A stretch of 64,000 nt of DNA from Streptomyces tropicalis. Lineage in GTDB: Bacteria; Actinomycetota; Actinomycetes; Streptomycetales; Streptomycetaceae. This document shows positions 1 through 7,765 of this stretch, piece by piece (the stretch's first letter is position 1; each line of letters begins with the position of its first letter). The notes under the pieces were generated by a model. The model was not told the DNA's origin and searched no databases. It worked only from the letters and a program-made list of their open reading frames with translations. Location: positions 38,731-102,730 of the forward strand of contig NZ_JARJBB010000020.1 in assembly GCF_029269835.1 (NCBI RefSeq). The letters are read 5' to 3'. Made by a program: the position numbers and the translations under genes.

Positions 1-311
1 GCTCCGCACCCCCGGCGCCCGGCGGCTTCGGCGGCTCCGGTCCCGGCGGCGCGGCGGCGCCCCGCCCGGCGGCTCCGCAGCCGCCCGTGTCCGCGGCACC
101 CCCGTCGGCGTCCGCCGGGCCGCCCGCCGCGGCTCCGGCGCCCTCGTCCCCGGCGCCCCGGCCCGCCGCCCCCGAGCCGCCCCCGGTCTCCCCCGAGGAC
201 GACATCCCCGAGGACGACGACCCCGACCTCGACGAGTCCGCCCTCTCCGGCCACGACCTGATCGTGCGCGAACTGGGGGCGACCGTCGTCGACGAGTACC
301 CGACGGAGTAG
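1..311 (+). CDS. dnaX: DNA polymerase III gamma/tau subunit, C-terminal fragment
   Basis: The frame is open from the left edge to the TAG at 309-311, so only about the last 102 residues are present and the start lies outside the window. What is visible is an Ala/Pro/Gly-rich linker followed by an acidic stretch (many Asp/Glu, about residues 60-85 of the fragment) and a tail ending in DEYPTE. This looks like the low-complexity C-terminus of streptomycete DnaX, the clamp-loader ATPase of the replicative polymerase. The catalytic AAA+ part is not visible. The identification rests on the tail composition and on its place directly upstream of purD, the order I recall for Streptomyces. A generic Pro/Ala-rich protein cannot be excluded from this fragment alone. 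Confidence 0.72.
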   Translation, partial: SAPPAPGGFGGSGPGGAAAPRPAAPQPPVSAAPPSASAGPPAAAPAPSSPAPRPAAPEPPPVSPEDDIPEDDDPDLDESALSGHDLIVRELGATVVDEYPTE

Positions 312-440
312 CCCCCGGGCCGGCCCGCCCCCGGGCAGGCACCCGTCCACCCGGGCAGGTGCCCGCCTTCGTAGGAACCCACGAACGCCTGCCCCTCCGC
401 CCTTCGGCGGCCCGCACAACCCCGGGCGGTGGCCTCCCGT

Positions 441-452
441 TAGGCTGGCCCC
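441..452 (+). promoter_or_regulatory. -10 element for apparently leaderless purD
   Basis: TAGGCT at 441-446 resembles a vegetative -10 hexamer and ends six bases before the GTG start of purD at 453. No purine-rich ribosome binding site lies between them, so transcription probably begins at or next to the start codon. The -35 region is poor. This is an inference from spacing. Confidence 0.45.
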
Positions 453-1706
453 GTGAAGGTCCTCGTCATCGGCAGCGGTGCCCGCGAACACGCCCTGTGC
501 CGCTCCCTGTCCCTCGACCCCGACGTGACGGCGCTGCACTGCGCCCCCGGCAACGCCGGGATCGCCGAGGTCGCCGAGTTGCACCGGGTCGACGCGCTCG
601 ACGGCGCGGCCGTCGCCGCGCTGGCCGGCGAGCTCGGTGCCGACCTCGTGGTCGTCGGCCCCGAGGCCCCGCTGGTGGCCGGCGTCGCCGACACCGTGCG
701 TGCGGCGGGCATCCCGGTGTTCGGCCCGTCCGGCGAGGCCGCGCAGCTCGAGGGCTCCAAGGCCTTCGCGAAGGACGTGATGGCCTCGGCAGGGGTGCCC
801 ACGGCCCGCTCCTACGTCTGCACCACCCCGCAGGAGGCCGCCGCGGCCCTGGACGCCTTCGGCGCCCCGTACGTCGTCAAGGACGACGGACTGGCCGCCG
901 GCAAGGGCGTCGTCGTCACCGGCGACCTCGACACGGCCCGCGCCCACGCGGCGGCCTGCGAGCGGGTGGTCGTCGAGGAGTACCTCGACGGCCCGGAGGT
1001 CTCCCTCTTCGCCGTCACCGACGGCGAGACCGTGGTCCCGCTCCAGCCCGCGCAGGACTTCAAGCGCGCCCTCGACGGCGACCAGGGCCCGAACACCGGC
1101 GGCATGGGCGCGTACTCCCCGCTGCCCTGGGCCGACCCCAAGCTGGTGGACGACGTCCTGCGGACCGTGCTCCGGCCCACCGTGGACGAGATGCGCCGCC
1201 GGGGCACGCCCTTCTCCGGTCTGCTCTACGCCGGGCTGGCCATCACCGGCCGCGGCATCCGCGTGATCGAGTTCAACGCCCGTTTCGGCGACCCCGAGAC
1301 GCAGGTCGTCCTGGCCCGTCTGCGCACCCCGCTCGCCGGGGTCCTGCTGGCCGCGGCCACCGGTACCCTCTCCGACGTGGAGCCGCTGCGCTGGAGCGAG
1401 GACGCCGCGGTCACCGTCGTCGTCGCCTCCCACAACTACCCGGACACCCCCCGCACCGGCGACCCGATCACCGGTCTGGACGAGGTGGCCGAGCTGGACG
1501 CCCCGCACGCGTACGTGCTCCACGCGGGCACCCGGCGCGACGGCGACACGGTGCTGAGCGCGGGCGGCCGCGTGCTGTCGGTCACGGCGACCGGCAAGGA
1601 CCTGACGGAGGCCCGCGACCGCGCCTACACGGCCGTGGCCCGGGTCCGCCTGGACGGCTCCCAGCACCGCTCGGACATCGCGGCCGGGGCGGCGGCGGAC
1701 GCGTAA
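453..1706 (+). CDS. purD: Phosphoribosylamine--glycine ligase (GAR synthetase)
   Basis: PurD catalyses the second step of IMP synthesis: ATP-dependent joining of glycine to phosphoribosylamine. The 417 residues match the family's usual length. The N-terminus has the Gly-rich VLVIGSGAREHAL motif (residues 3-15), followed by the ATP-grasp domain with VVKDDGLAAGKGVVV around residue 141 and the metal/ATP-binding segment VIEFNARFGDPETQ around 271. The GTG at 453 is chosen because the conserved motif begins three residues later. There is no ribosome binding site, but a -10-like TAGGCT lies six bases upstream, which suggests a leaderless message. A strong hairpin at 1854-1888 closes the unit. It is monocistronic here, whereas purS-Q-L and purF-purM lie further along the window. 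Confidence 0.97.
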   Translation: MKVLVIGSGAREHALCRSLSLDPDVTALHCAPGNAGIAEVAELHRVDALDGAAVAALAGELGADLVVVGPEAPLVAGVADTVRAAGIPVFGPSGEAAQLEGSKAFAKDVMASAGVPTARSYVCTTPQEAAAALDAFGAPYVVKDDGLAAGKGVVVTGDLDTARAHAAACERVVVEEYLDGPEVSLFAVTDGETVVPLQPAQDFKRALDGDQGPNTGGMGAYSPLPWADPKLVDDVLRTVLRPTVDEMRRRGTPFSGLLYAGLAITGRGIRVIEFNARFGDPETQVVLARLRTPLAGVLLAAATGTLSDVEPLRWSEDAAVTVVVASHNYPDTPRTGDPITGLDEVAELDAPHAYVLHAGTRRDGDTVLSAGGRVLSVTATGKDLTEARDRAYTAVARVRLDGSQHRSDIAAGAAADA

Positions 1707-1853
1707 CGCGCCCGCGGGCCGTTCCCGCACCGCCGCCCACGGCGGTCACCGGCCGCCGAGGCGGCTGCCCGCCTCGCCTCGCGCCGCCCCTCACCTGCGC
1801 TTTCCTTCGTCCGCCGGCTGGCCGGCGGTGGCTGAAGGCGCGCGCGCCCGCCA

Positions 1854-1888
1854 CGGTCGGGCCCCGGACGCGATCCGGGGCCCGACCG
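1854..1888 (+). terminator. Strong hairpin terminator downstream of purD
   Basis: A perfect 15-bp stem (1854-1868 with 1874-1888) and a five-base loop are followed by TTGCTTTCT. It lies about 150 bases past purD and nothing else is transcribed through it on this strand. The stem sequence reads through in both directions, but the T-rich side favours the plus strand. Confidence 0.75.
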
Positions 1889-2090
1889 TTGCTTTCTGTC
1901 GTCCACCTCTGACCAGAGCCATTCCATCGAGTGACCGATCTGCTATCCGGCTGACGGGGGACTGGACCCCAACTAGGGTGCGGCGCAAGCATTCCGGCAC
2001 TTGGCCCACCGGCATTGCGATGTCGGTGGCGGGTGCCACAGTGGGGGAGTGAGCAACACCAGGACAGTCGGGAGGGGGTGACGTCCGGTC
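1889..2090. other. Spacer between the purD terminator and the membrane protein gene
   Basis: No convincing coding frame is present. With 1707-1853 it makes up the 384-base gap after purD. A purine-rich GGGAGGGGG at 2070-2078 may be the ribosome binding site of the next gene, about 12 bases before its GTG. I see no clear promoter hexamers. Confidence 0.4.
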
Positions 2091-4025
2091 GTGACCGGGA
2101 CGGGTGTGGAGATCGGCGCGCAGGCAGCGCGTGCGCGTGCCCTGGCCGTGCTGCGGGTGCGCAGCCGGGCGCTGGCCGTCGCCCTGCTGCCCGCGGCCTG
2201 CGCCGTGGTGCTGCTCGCGGGCGGCGGCACGGGGCATCTGACGGGCCGGGGCTGGGACCTGGCCCGCTGGATCGTGGGCGCCGTCGCGGTCGTCGTGCTG
2301 CTCGCCGCCGGAGCGGTCGGGCTGGTCGTCGCCCGCGCCCGGCCCGCGACCACGCCGACGGTCCCGATCGCCGAGGCGGCCGCGCCGGACCTGTACCGGC
2401 TGGTGCGCGACCTCGCGGAGCGCCTCGACGTGCCCGCCCCGTCCGCCATAGCCCTGACCCCGGACTGCGACAGCTGGCTGGAGGACCGCACCCACCCGGC
2501 GCACGGCCCGCCCCCGCGCACCGGCCGGGACGAGCCGGACGGGGTGAGCGGCACGGCCGCCGCCCGGTCGCGGCGCGCCGCCGCTCCCGTCCTCGTGATC
2601 GGCTCCCCGTTCCTGTGGTGGATGCGGGTGGGCGAGCTGCGTGCGGTCCTCGCGCCGGTCGTCGCCGGCACGGGGCCCTCGGCGCACCCCGACATCGCCG
2701 CGGCCCGCCGCTTCGTCCGCGGGCTGGACGCGGCCGTCGCGGTCGCCTCGACCTCGGGCCGCTGCCCCGTGTCCCGGTCGGTGTGCGCGTCCCTCGGCCG
2801 GGCCGCCCGGCTGATGCTGCGGGCCTGCCGGGATCACGCCACGGAGATGGAGCGGGGCGTGGCGTCGGCGGCCGCCGAGCGCGCCCAGGCCGTGGACTAC
2901 GGGCTGCGGATCGTCGCCCAGGAGCAGGTCGGCCTGGCGTACGCCGGGTGGGACCGGCTGCTGACCCGGGTCGCGCTGCCCGCCTGGCGCATGGGCCGCT
3001 GGCCGGCGCGCCTGGACGCCGGCGTGGTCGCGGCCCTCACCGAGCTGTCCCGCCGGGACCGGCTGGCCGAGGGGTTCGCCTCGCGGCTCGGCGAGCGCCC
3101 CGCCTGCGACCTGCTGGAGGAGCCCGGCACGGTGGACGAGGCCGCCTCGCTGCTGGCCGCCCGGCTCTTCCACGGCGGACCCGCCGAGCACGGCCCGGGC
3201 TGGTCCCCGGTGGACTGGGGGGCGTACCCGGACGAGGTCGTCGACCGCACCTGGCGCAGCGACGCGGCCCGGCTGCACCGGGTGCTGGACGCCCAGGGCG
3301 TGCGCGGCACCGTGGACACCCCGGCGGCGGACCCGCACGGGCCGACCCTGGCCCGGGTCCTGGACCATCTGTCGGCGGGCCCGTCCGCCTCCGGCGACGC
3401 GGACTCCGGTCCCGGCACCGGGCCGCTGACGGCCGGCTCCCCGTACGGACGGCACGGCACGGCCGCGACCGGCGGCATATCCGGTGCCGAGGGGCTGCCC
3501 GGAATCGGGGGTGCGCCCGGCACGGGAGGGACACCGGGGACCGAAGGGGGACACGTACCGGCGGAGGCCGCCCCCGCGTACGGGGGCGAGGACGGGGATG
3601 AAGCGCCCGAGTTCGGCAGCGAGCGGACCGCCGCCCTCGCGGCCGGTCTGAGCGCCGCGCTGGCCCGCGAGGAGGCCGCCGTCCCGGCGGGCGCCACCGC
3701 GGCCGGGACCGCCGGGCCGACCGCCGGGGGCCTCCTGGGGGACGAGGGCGCACTGCCGCTGTTCCCCCTCCAGCCGCCGCGCACCGGCCGCGAGCTGCTC
3801 ACCGACCACGTCACCGCGATGGTGTGCTGCGCCGCGATGGACACGGCGGGGGCGGTCCCGGGCCTGGACTGGCTGGACGGCCCCGCGCTGCTGATCCACG
3901 GCGAGCGGGCGGCCGACCTCGGCTCCAAGGTGCTGGCTCTGATCGAGGACGGTGACCCGGTCCCGCTGCGGACCTGGCTGACCGACCTCGGCATACGCCC
4001 GGAGAAGCCGGTGCGGCTGGGCTGA
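2091..4025 (+). CDS. Membrane protein with degenerate M48-peptidase-like domain
   Basis: 644 residues. Two membrane segments lie at about residues 26-45 and 60-82. They are followed by a segment resembling the start of M48 zinc proteases (DLYRLVRDLAERLDVPAPSAI, 100-120) and by a stretch laid out like the M48 active site, ELRAVLAPVVAGT (182-194). In true M48 enzymes this stretch is ELRAVLAHE-x-x-H, so both zinc-binding histidines are missing and the protein is probably not a protease. The rest is a long cytosolic region with a Gly/Pro-rich linker around 440-510 and a conserved-looking C-terminus (TAMVCCAAMDTAGAVPGLDWL). The function is unknown. The GTG at 2091 is the furthest sensible start; a GTG at 2106 is an alternative. 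Confidence 0.85.
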   Translation: MTGTGVEIGAQAARARALAVLRVRSRALAVALLPAACAVVLLAGGGTGHLTGRGWDLARWIVGAVAVVVLLAAGAVGLVVARARPATTPTVPIAEAAAPDLYRLVRDLAERLDVPAPSAIALTPDCDSWLEDRTHPAHGPPPRTGRDEPDGVSGTAAARSRRAAAPVLVIGSPFLWWMRVGELRAVLAPVVAGTGPSAHPDIAAARRFVRGLDAAVAVASTSGRCPVSRSVCASLGRAARLMLRACRDHATEMERGVASAAAERAQAVDYGLRIVAQEQVGLAYAGWDRLLTRVALPAWRMGRWPARLDAGVVAALTELSRRDRLAEGFASRLGERPACDLLEEPGTVDEAASLLAARLFHGGPAEHGPGWSPVDWGAYPDEVVDRTWRSDAARLHRVLDAQGVRGTVDTPAADPHGPTLARVLDHLSAGPSASGDADSGPGTGPLTAGSPYGRHGTAATGGISGAEGLPGIGGAPGTGGTPGTEGGHVPAEAAPAYGGEDGDEAPEFGSERTAALAAGLSAALAREEAAVPAGATAAGTAGPTAGGLLGDEGALPLFPLQPPRTGRELLTDHVTAMVCCAAMDTAGAVPGLDWLDGPALLIHGERAADLGSKVLALIEDGDPVPLRTWLTDLGIRPEKPVRLG

Positions 4026-4444
4026 CCCGGCCGGCCGGCGGGCCCGGTCGGGGCCCTGGGCAGATCGCGGGCCGAAACGTCGGTTTACCGGATCCCCGGC
4101 TTCCACTTTCGGCCAATTCGCAACGAATAGTGACAGCATGCATGCGTTATGTGATGTGCTGGGACCGAACACCCATGTGGCAATCGCGCGCGACATACGA
4201 CACACCGCACACCGGGCGCCCCGCGGCCTCGGCGGCACCCACCGCGTAGCGTGCGGCACGGCACGGCACGGCACTGCACGACGCACGGCAGGCGGCGCGA
4301 CGCCGACCCGGGACACACGGCACCGCGGCGCACGGCACCACGTACGGCACGACACGAGCACAGGGCAGCGCACGGGGCAGGCACCGGCCGGCGCACACAC
4401 GCCGGCACACGACTGACCACGGGGGCACGAGGGAGGGGACGGCC
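4026..4444. other. 419-base gap with GGCAC-rich, CA-skewed tract
   Basis: The first part (about 4070-4170) is AT-rich for this genome and contains the palindrome GCATGCATGC at 4136-4145, so it could hold a promoter. From about 4183 to 4415 the plus strand is built of short CAC/ACG/GGCAC motifs, including four perfect tandem GGCAC units at 4255-4274. An open frame at 4138-4416 only translates into His/Thr/Arg-rich low complexity, and I do not call it a gene. Confidence 0.5.
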
Positions 4445-5935
4445 ATGGGGTCGGAGCACATCCGCCGCTGGGAGTCGGGGGCACTCGCGCACGCCGTCAC
4501 GGACCCCTTCGGCCAGGGGCCGGTCCCCTGGCTGCGCGGCAGCGAGACGTACTTCGACGACACCGGACACGTGGTCCCCTGGTACGTGGACCCGGCGCCG
4601 CAGACCCCGGCCGGCGGTCCCCGCGTCCCGGCCCCCCGGTCCTCCGGCGACCCCCGCTCGGCCGACGACGTCCACGGCCAGATCAAAGGATTCACCGCCA
4701 CCGGTGCCGTCGCGCCCGGTGAGGCGATCGACTTCCACGTCACGGTCGACCCGCCGCAGCAGTTCAGCGTCGACGTCTACCGCATCGGGCACTACGGCGG
4801 CGACGGCGCAGCCAAGATCACCACCAGTCCCCGGCTGTCCGGCATCGTCCAGCACCCGCCGCTGGCCGCCGACCGCACGGTCTCCTGCCACCACTGGTGG
4901 CTGTCCTGGCGGCTGCAGGTCCCCTCCTACTGGAGCATCGGCGCCTACGTCGCGGTCCTCACCACGGCCGACGGCTACCGCTCCCACGTGCCCTTCACCG
5001 TCCGCGACGACCGCCCCGCGGACCTGCTCCTGCTGCTGCCCGACATCACCTGGCAGGCCTACAACCTCTACCCCGAGGACGGCCGCACCGGCGCCAGCCT
5101 CTACCACGCCTGGGACGCCTCGGGCCGGCTGCTCGGCGAGCGGGACGCCGCGACCACGGTCTCCTTCGACCGGCCCTACGCCGGCGCGGGCCTGCCCCTG
5201 CACGTGGGCCACGCCTACGACTTCATCCGCTGGGCCGAGCGCTACGGCTACGACCTCGCCTACGCCGACGCCCGCGACCTGCACGCCGGCCGCGTCGACC
5301 CCACCCGCTACCGCGGCCTGGTCTTCCCCGGGCACGACGAGTACTGGTCGGCCGGCATGCGCCGGAACGCCGAACACGCCCGCGACCACGGAACCTCCCT
5401 GGTGTTCCTCTCCGCCAACACCATGTACTGGCAGGTGGAGCTCGGCCCCTCCCCGTCCGGTGTCCCCGACCGCCTGCTGACCTGCCGCAAGCGCCGTGGG
5501 CCGGGCCGGCCGGTGCTGTGGCGGGAGATCGACCGGCCCGAGCAGCAGCTGGTCGGCATCCAGTACGCGGGCCGCGTCCCCGAGCCGCACCCGCTGATCG
5601 TGCGCAACGCCGGCCACTGGCTGTGGGAGGCGACCGGGGCGCAGGAGGGCGACGGCATCGAGGGCCTGGTCGCGGGCGAGGCCGACCGCTACTTCCCCCG
5701 CGCCCCGCTCCCCGACCACCAGGACCGCATCCTGCTCGCCCACTCGCCGTACACCGACGGCGAGGGCGTCCTGCGCCACCAGGAGACGTCGCTGTACCGG
5801 GCCCCGTCCGGCGCCCTGGTCTTCGCGTCCGGGACGTTCGCCTGGTCCCCGGCACTGGACCGGCCCGGCCACGTCGACCCGCGGGTCCAGCGCGCGACGG
5901 CCAACCTCCTGGACCGCATCTGCAAACGGGACTGA
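4445..5935 (+). CDS. N,N-dimethylformamidase large-subunit-like protein
   Basis: 496 residues with no signal peptide. The sequence follows the family related to the large (beta) subunit of N,N-dimethylformamidase. A beta-rich N-terminal part carries VYRIGHYGGDGA (111-122). The core has ITWQAYNLYPEDG (201-213) and then the GHDEYW segment (296-301), typical of the catalytic domain. The known enzyme uses a mononuclear iron held by two Tyr and one Glu; I cannot assign those ligands by eye here. No small subunit is encoded nearby, so substrate and activity are open, and 'N,N-dimethylformamidase-like' is the safest label. ATG 4445 is preceded by GGGAGGGGACGGCC. It stands alone between a long gap and purC. 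Confidence 0.85.
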   Translation: MGSEHIRRWESGALAHAVTDPFGQGPVPWLRGSETYFDDTGHVVPWYVDPAPQTPAGGPRVPAPRSSGDPRSADDVHGQIKGFTATGAVAPGEAIDFHVTVDPPQQFSVDVYRIGHYGGDGAAKITTSPRLSGIVQHPPLAADRTVSCHHWWLSWRLQVPSYWSIGAYVAVLTTADGYRSHVPFTVRDDRPADLLLLLPDITWQAYNLYPEDGRTGASLYHAWDASGRLLGERDAATTVSFDRPYAGAGLPLHVGHAYDFIRWAERYGYDLAYADARDLHAGRVDPTRYRGLVFPGHDEYWSAGMRRNAEHARDHGTSLVFLSANTMYWQVELGPSPSGVPDRLLTCRKRRGPGRPVLWREIDRPEQQLVGIQYAGRVPEPHPLIVRNAGHWLWEATGAQEGDGIEGLVAGEADRYFPRAPLPDHQDRILLAHSPYTDGEGVLRHQETSLYRAPSGALVFASGTFAWSPALDRPGHVDPRVQRATANLLDRICKRD

Positions 5936-6049
5936 CGGATCCGCCCGCCCCGCCCGGCCGCTCCGGGCCCCTGACCCACCCCCTGTCCGAGGCCGGTCCT
6001 CCGCATACGGGAGAATCGAGGCACTTGGACAGAACCACGGGGAGGAACC

Positions 6050-6952
6050 GTGTCCGGATTCGTCGAAAAGCCCGAGCCGATCGAGGTTCCGGGTCTGGTG
6101 CATCTGCACACCGGCAAGGTGCGCGACCTGTACCGGAACGAGGCGGGTGACCTCGTGATGGTCGCCAGCGACCGCATGTCCGCCTACGACTGGGTCCTGC
6201 CGACCGAGATCCCCGACAAGGGCCGCGTCCTCACCCGGCTCTCCCTGTGGTGGTTCGACCGCCTCGCCGACCTCGTCCCCCACCACGTCCTGAGCACCGA
6301 CCTGCCCGAGGGCGCCCCCGCCGACTGGGCCGGCCGCACCCTGGTCTGCTCCTCGCTGCGGATGGTCCCGGTGGAGTGCGTGGCCCGCGGCTACCTCACC
6401 GGCTCCGGCCTGGCGGAGTACGAGCAGACCCGCACGGTCTGCGGCCTCGCCCTGCCCGAGGGCCTGGTGGACGGCTCCGAGCTGCCCGCCCCGATCTTCA
6501 CCCCGGCCACCAAGGCGGAGGTCGGCGAGCACGACGAGAACGTCTCCTACGAGGAGGTGGCCCGGCAGGTCGGCGCCGACACCGCCGCCCGGCTGCGCCG
6601 CACGACCCTCGACGTCTACGGACGCGCCCGGGACATCGCCCGCGACCGCGGCATCGTCCTCGCGGACACCAAGTTCGAGTTCGGCTTCGACGCCGAGGAC
6701 CGCCTCGTCCTCGCCGACGAGGTCCTCACCCCGGACTCCTCCCGCTTCTGGCCGGCCGACCAGTGGCAGCCGGGCCGCGCGCAGCCGTCCTACGACAAGC
6801 AGTTCGTCCGGGACTGGCTGACCTCCGCGGAGTCCGGCTGGGACCGCCGCGGCGAGCAGCCCCCGCCGCCGCTGCCGCCGCAGGTGGTCGAGGCGACCCG
6901 GGCGAAGTACCTGGAGGCGTACGAGCGTCTGACGGGGATGAGCTGGAGCTGA
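6050..6952 (+). CDS. purC: Phosphoribosylaminoimidazole-succinocarboxamide synthase
   Basis: PurC joins aspartate to CAIR, giving SAICAR, in an ATP-dependent step of IMP synthesis. The 300 residues fit the longer actinobacterial/eukaryotic-like form. Visible motifs are GKVRDLY (22-28), VASDRMSAYDW (38-48), the conserved segment VECVARGYLTGSG (105-117), and the C-terminal DEVLTPDSSRFW (224-235) of the phosphate/substrate region. The GTG at 6050 is chosen because GGGGAGGAA ends a few bases upstream. It is followed by a shared bidirectional hairpin at 7011-7039 and a convergent tRNA-Gly gene. It is separated from purD by two unrelated genes. Confidence 0.97.
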   Translation: MSGFVEKPEPIEVPGLVHLHTGKVRDLYRNEAGDLVMVASDRMSAYDWVLPTEIPDKGRVLTRLSLWWFDRLADLVPHHVLSTDLPEGAPADWAGRTLVCSSLRMVPVECVARGYLTGSGLAEYEQTRTVCGLALPEGLVDGSELPAPIFTPATKAEVGEHDENVSYEEVARQVGADTAARLRRTTLDVYGRARDIARDRGIVLADTKFEFGFDAEDRLVLADEVLTPDSSRFWPADQWQPGRAQPSYDKQFVRDWLTSAESGWDRRGEQPPPPLPPQVVEATRAKYLEAYERLTGMSWS

Positions 6953-7010
6953 GGCACCGCGCCCCGGACCGCTCCGAGGCGCCGCCCGCGCTCCCCGGGC
7001 CGCACACGTG

Positions 7011-7039
7011 AGAAGCCCCCGGTGGAACCGGGGGCTTCT
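7011..7039. terminator. Bidirectional terminator between purC and tRNA-Gly
   Basis: A perfect 13-bp stem (7011-7023 with 7027-7039) has a three-base loop and A-rich/T-rich edges. It lies between convergent purC (plus) and tRNA-Gly (minus) and can serve both. Confidence 0.8.
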
Positions 7040-7042
7040 TCA

Positions 7043-7118
7043 TGGAGCGGACGACGAGGCTCGAACTCGCGACCTCAACCTTGGCAAGGTTGCGCTCTAC
7101 CAACTGAGCTACGTCCGC
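7043..7118 (-). tRNA. tRNA-Gly (GCC), CCA encoded
   Basis: The cloverleaf folds on the minus strand with acceptor GCGGACG/CGTCCGC and anticodon stem CAACC/GGTTG. The loop TTGCCAA gives anticodon GCC. The discriminator is T at 7046, and CCA is encoded at 7045-7043. The 73-base body is identical to the copy at 10927-10999, which lacks CCA. Confidence 0.95.
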
Positions 7119-7141
7119 AGTGCGCCGTGGCGCGAGAGCAA

Positions 7142-7765
7142 CTATACCCAACCTCGCCCGCGTGCGAGGCGCACTGCCGCGTGGCGGTTCTCCGCCCCGA
7201 GCTTGGTCACCGCCGAGGAGAGGTAGTTCCGCACGGTGCCCGGCGACAGCGCCGCCCGTGCGGCGATCTCCGCGACGGGCGCCCCGTCGGCGGCCAGTTC
7301 CAGCACCTCCGCCTCGCGCGCGGTCAGCGGGGAGTCCCCGGCGGAGATCGCGTCGGCCGCCAACTCCGGGTCGACGTAGCGGTTTCCCGCGTGGACGGTC
7401 CGGATGACCTCGGCGAGCCGCTGCGCGCTGACGGTCTTCGGGACGAATCCTCGCACCCCGGCCGCCAGCGCCCGCTTCAGGTGCCCGGGCCGTCCGTGCC
7501 CGGTGACGATCAGGACCCGGCAGTCCGGCAGGTCCGTCCGCAGGGATGTGGCGACCTTCACACCGTCCGCGCCGGGCATCTGGAGGTCCAGCACGGCGAC
7601 GTCGGGTGCGTGCGCCATCGCCATCGCCAGCGCCTCGGGCCCGCTCGCCGCCTCCGCGACGACGAGGAGGTCGTCCTCCAGGGCGAGCAGCGCTGCCAGG
7701 GCCCCGCGGATGAGGTGCTCGTCGTCGGCGAGCAGCAGCCGGACCGGGCGGGGGGACGGAGTCAT
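7142..7765 (-). CDS. LuxR/NarL-family response regulator
   Basis: 207 residues. The receiver domain carries acidic residues DDE near the start and the phospho-acceptor Asp60 in VAVLDLQMPG, with Lys in FVPKTV near residue 110. A GerE/LuxR helix-turn-helix follows (SPLTAREAEVLELAADG to the C-terminus). The ATG at 7763-7765 overlaps the TGA of the kinase gene as ATGA, so the two are translationally coupled. It is the last gene of a four-gene minus-strand operon: ABC ATPase, permease, kinase, regulator. The likely role is to control this operon's own transporter in response to a cell-envelope or drug signal. That role is inferred from context, and the signal is unknown. Confidence 0.93.
   Translation of the reverse strand: MTPSPRPVRLLLADDEHLIRGALAALLALEDDLLVVAEAASGPEALAMAMAHAPDVAVLDLQMPGADGVKVATSLRTDLPDCRVLIVTGHGRPGHLKRALAAGVRGFVPKTVSAQRLAEVIRTVHAGNRYVDPELAADAISAGDSPLTAREAEVLELAADGAPVAEIAARAALSPGTVRNYLSSAVTKLGAENRHAAVRLARGRGWV

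Noticed and set aside
4138..4416. Small gene before the dimethylformamidase-like gene
   Set aside because: His/Thr/Arg-rich low complexity, no ribosome binding site and no codon bias typical of the genome.
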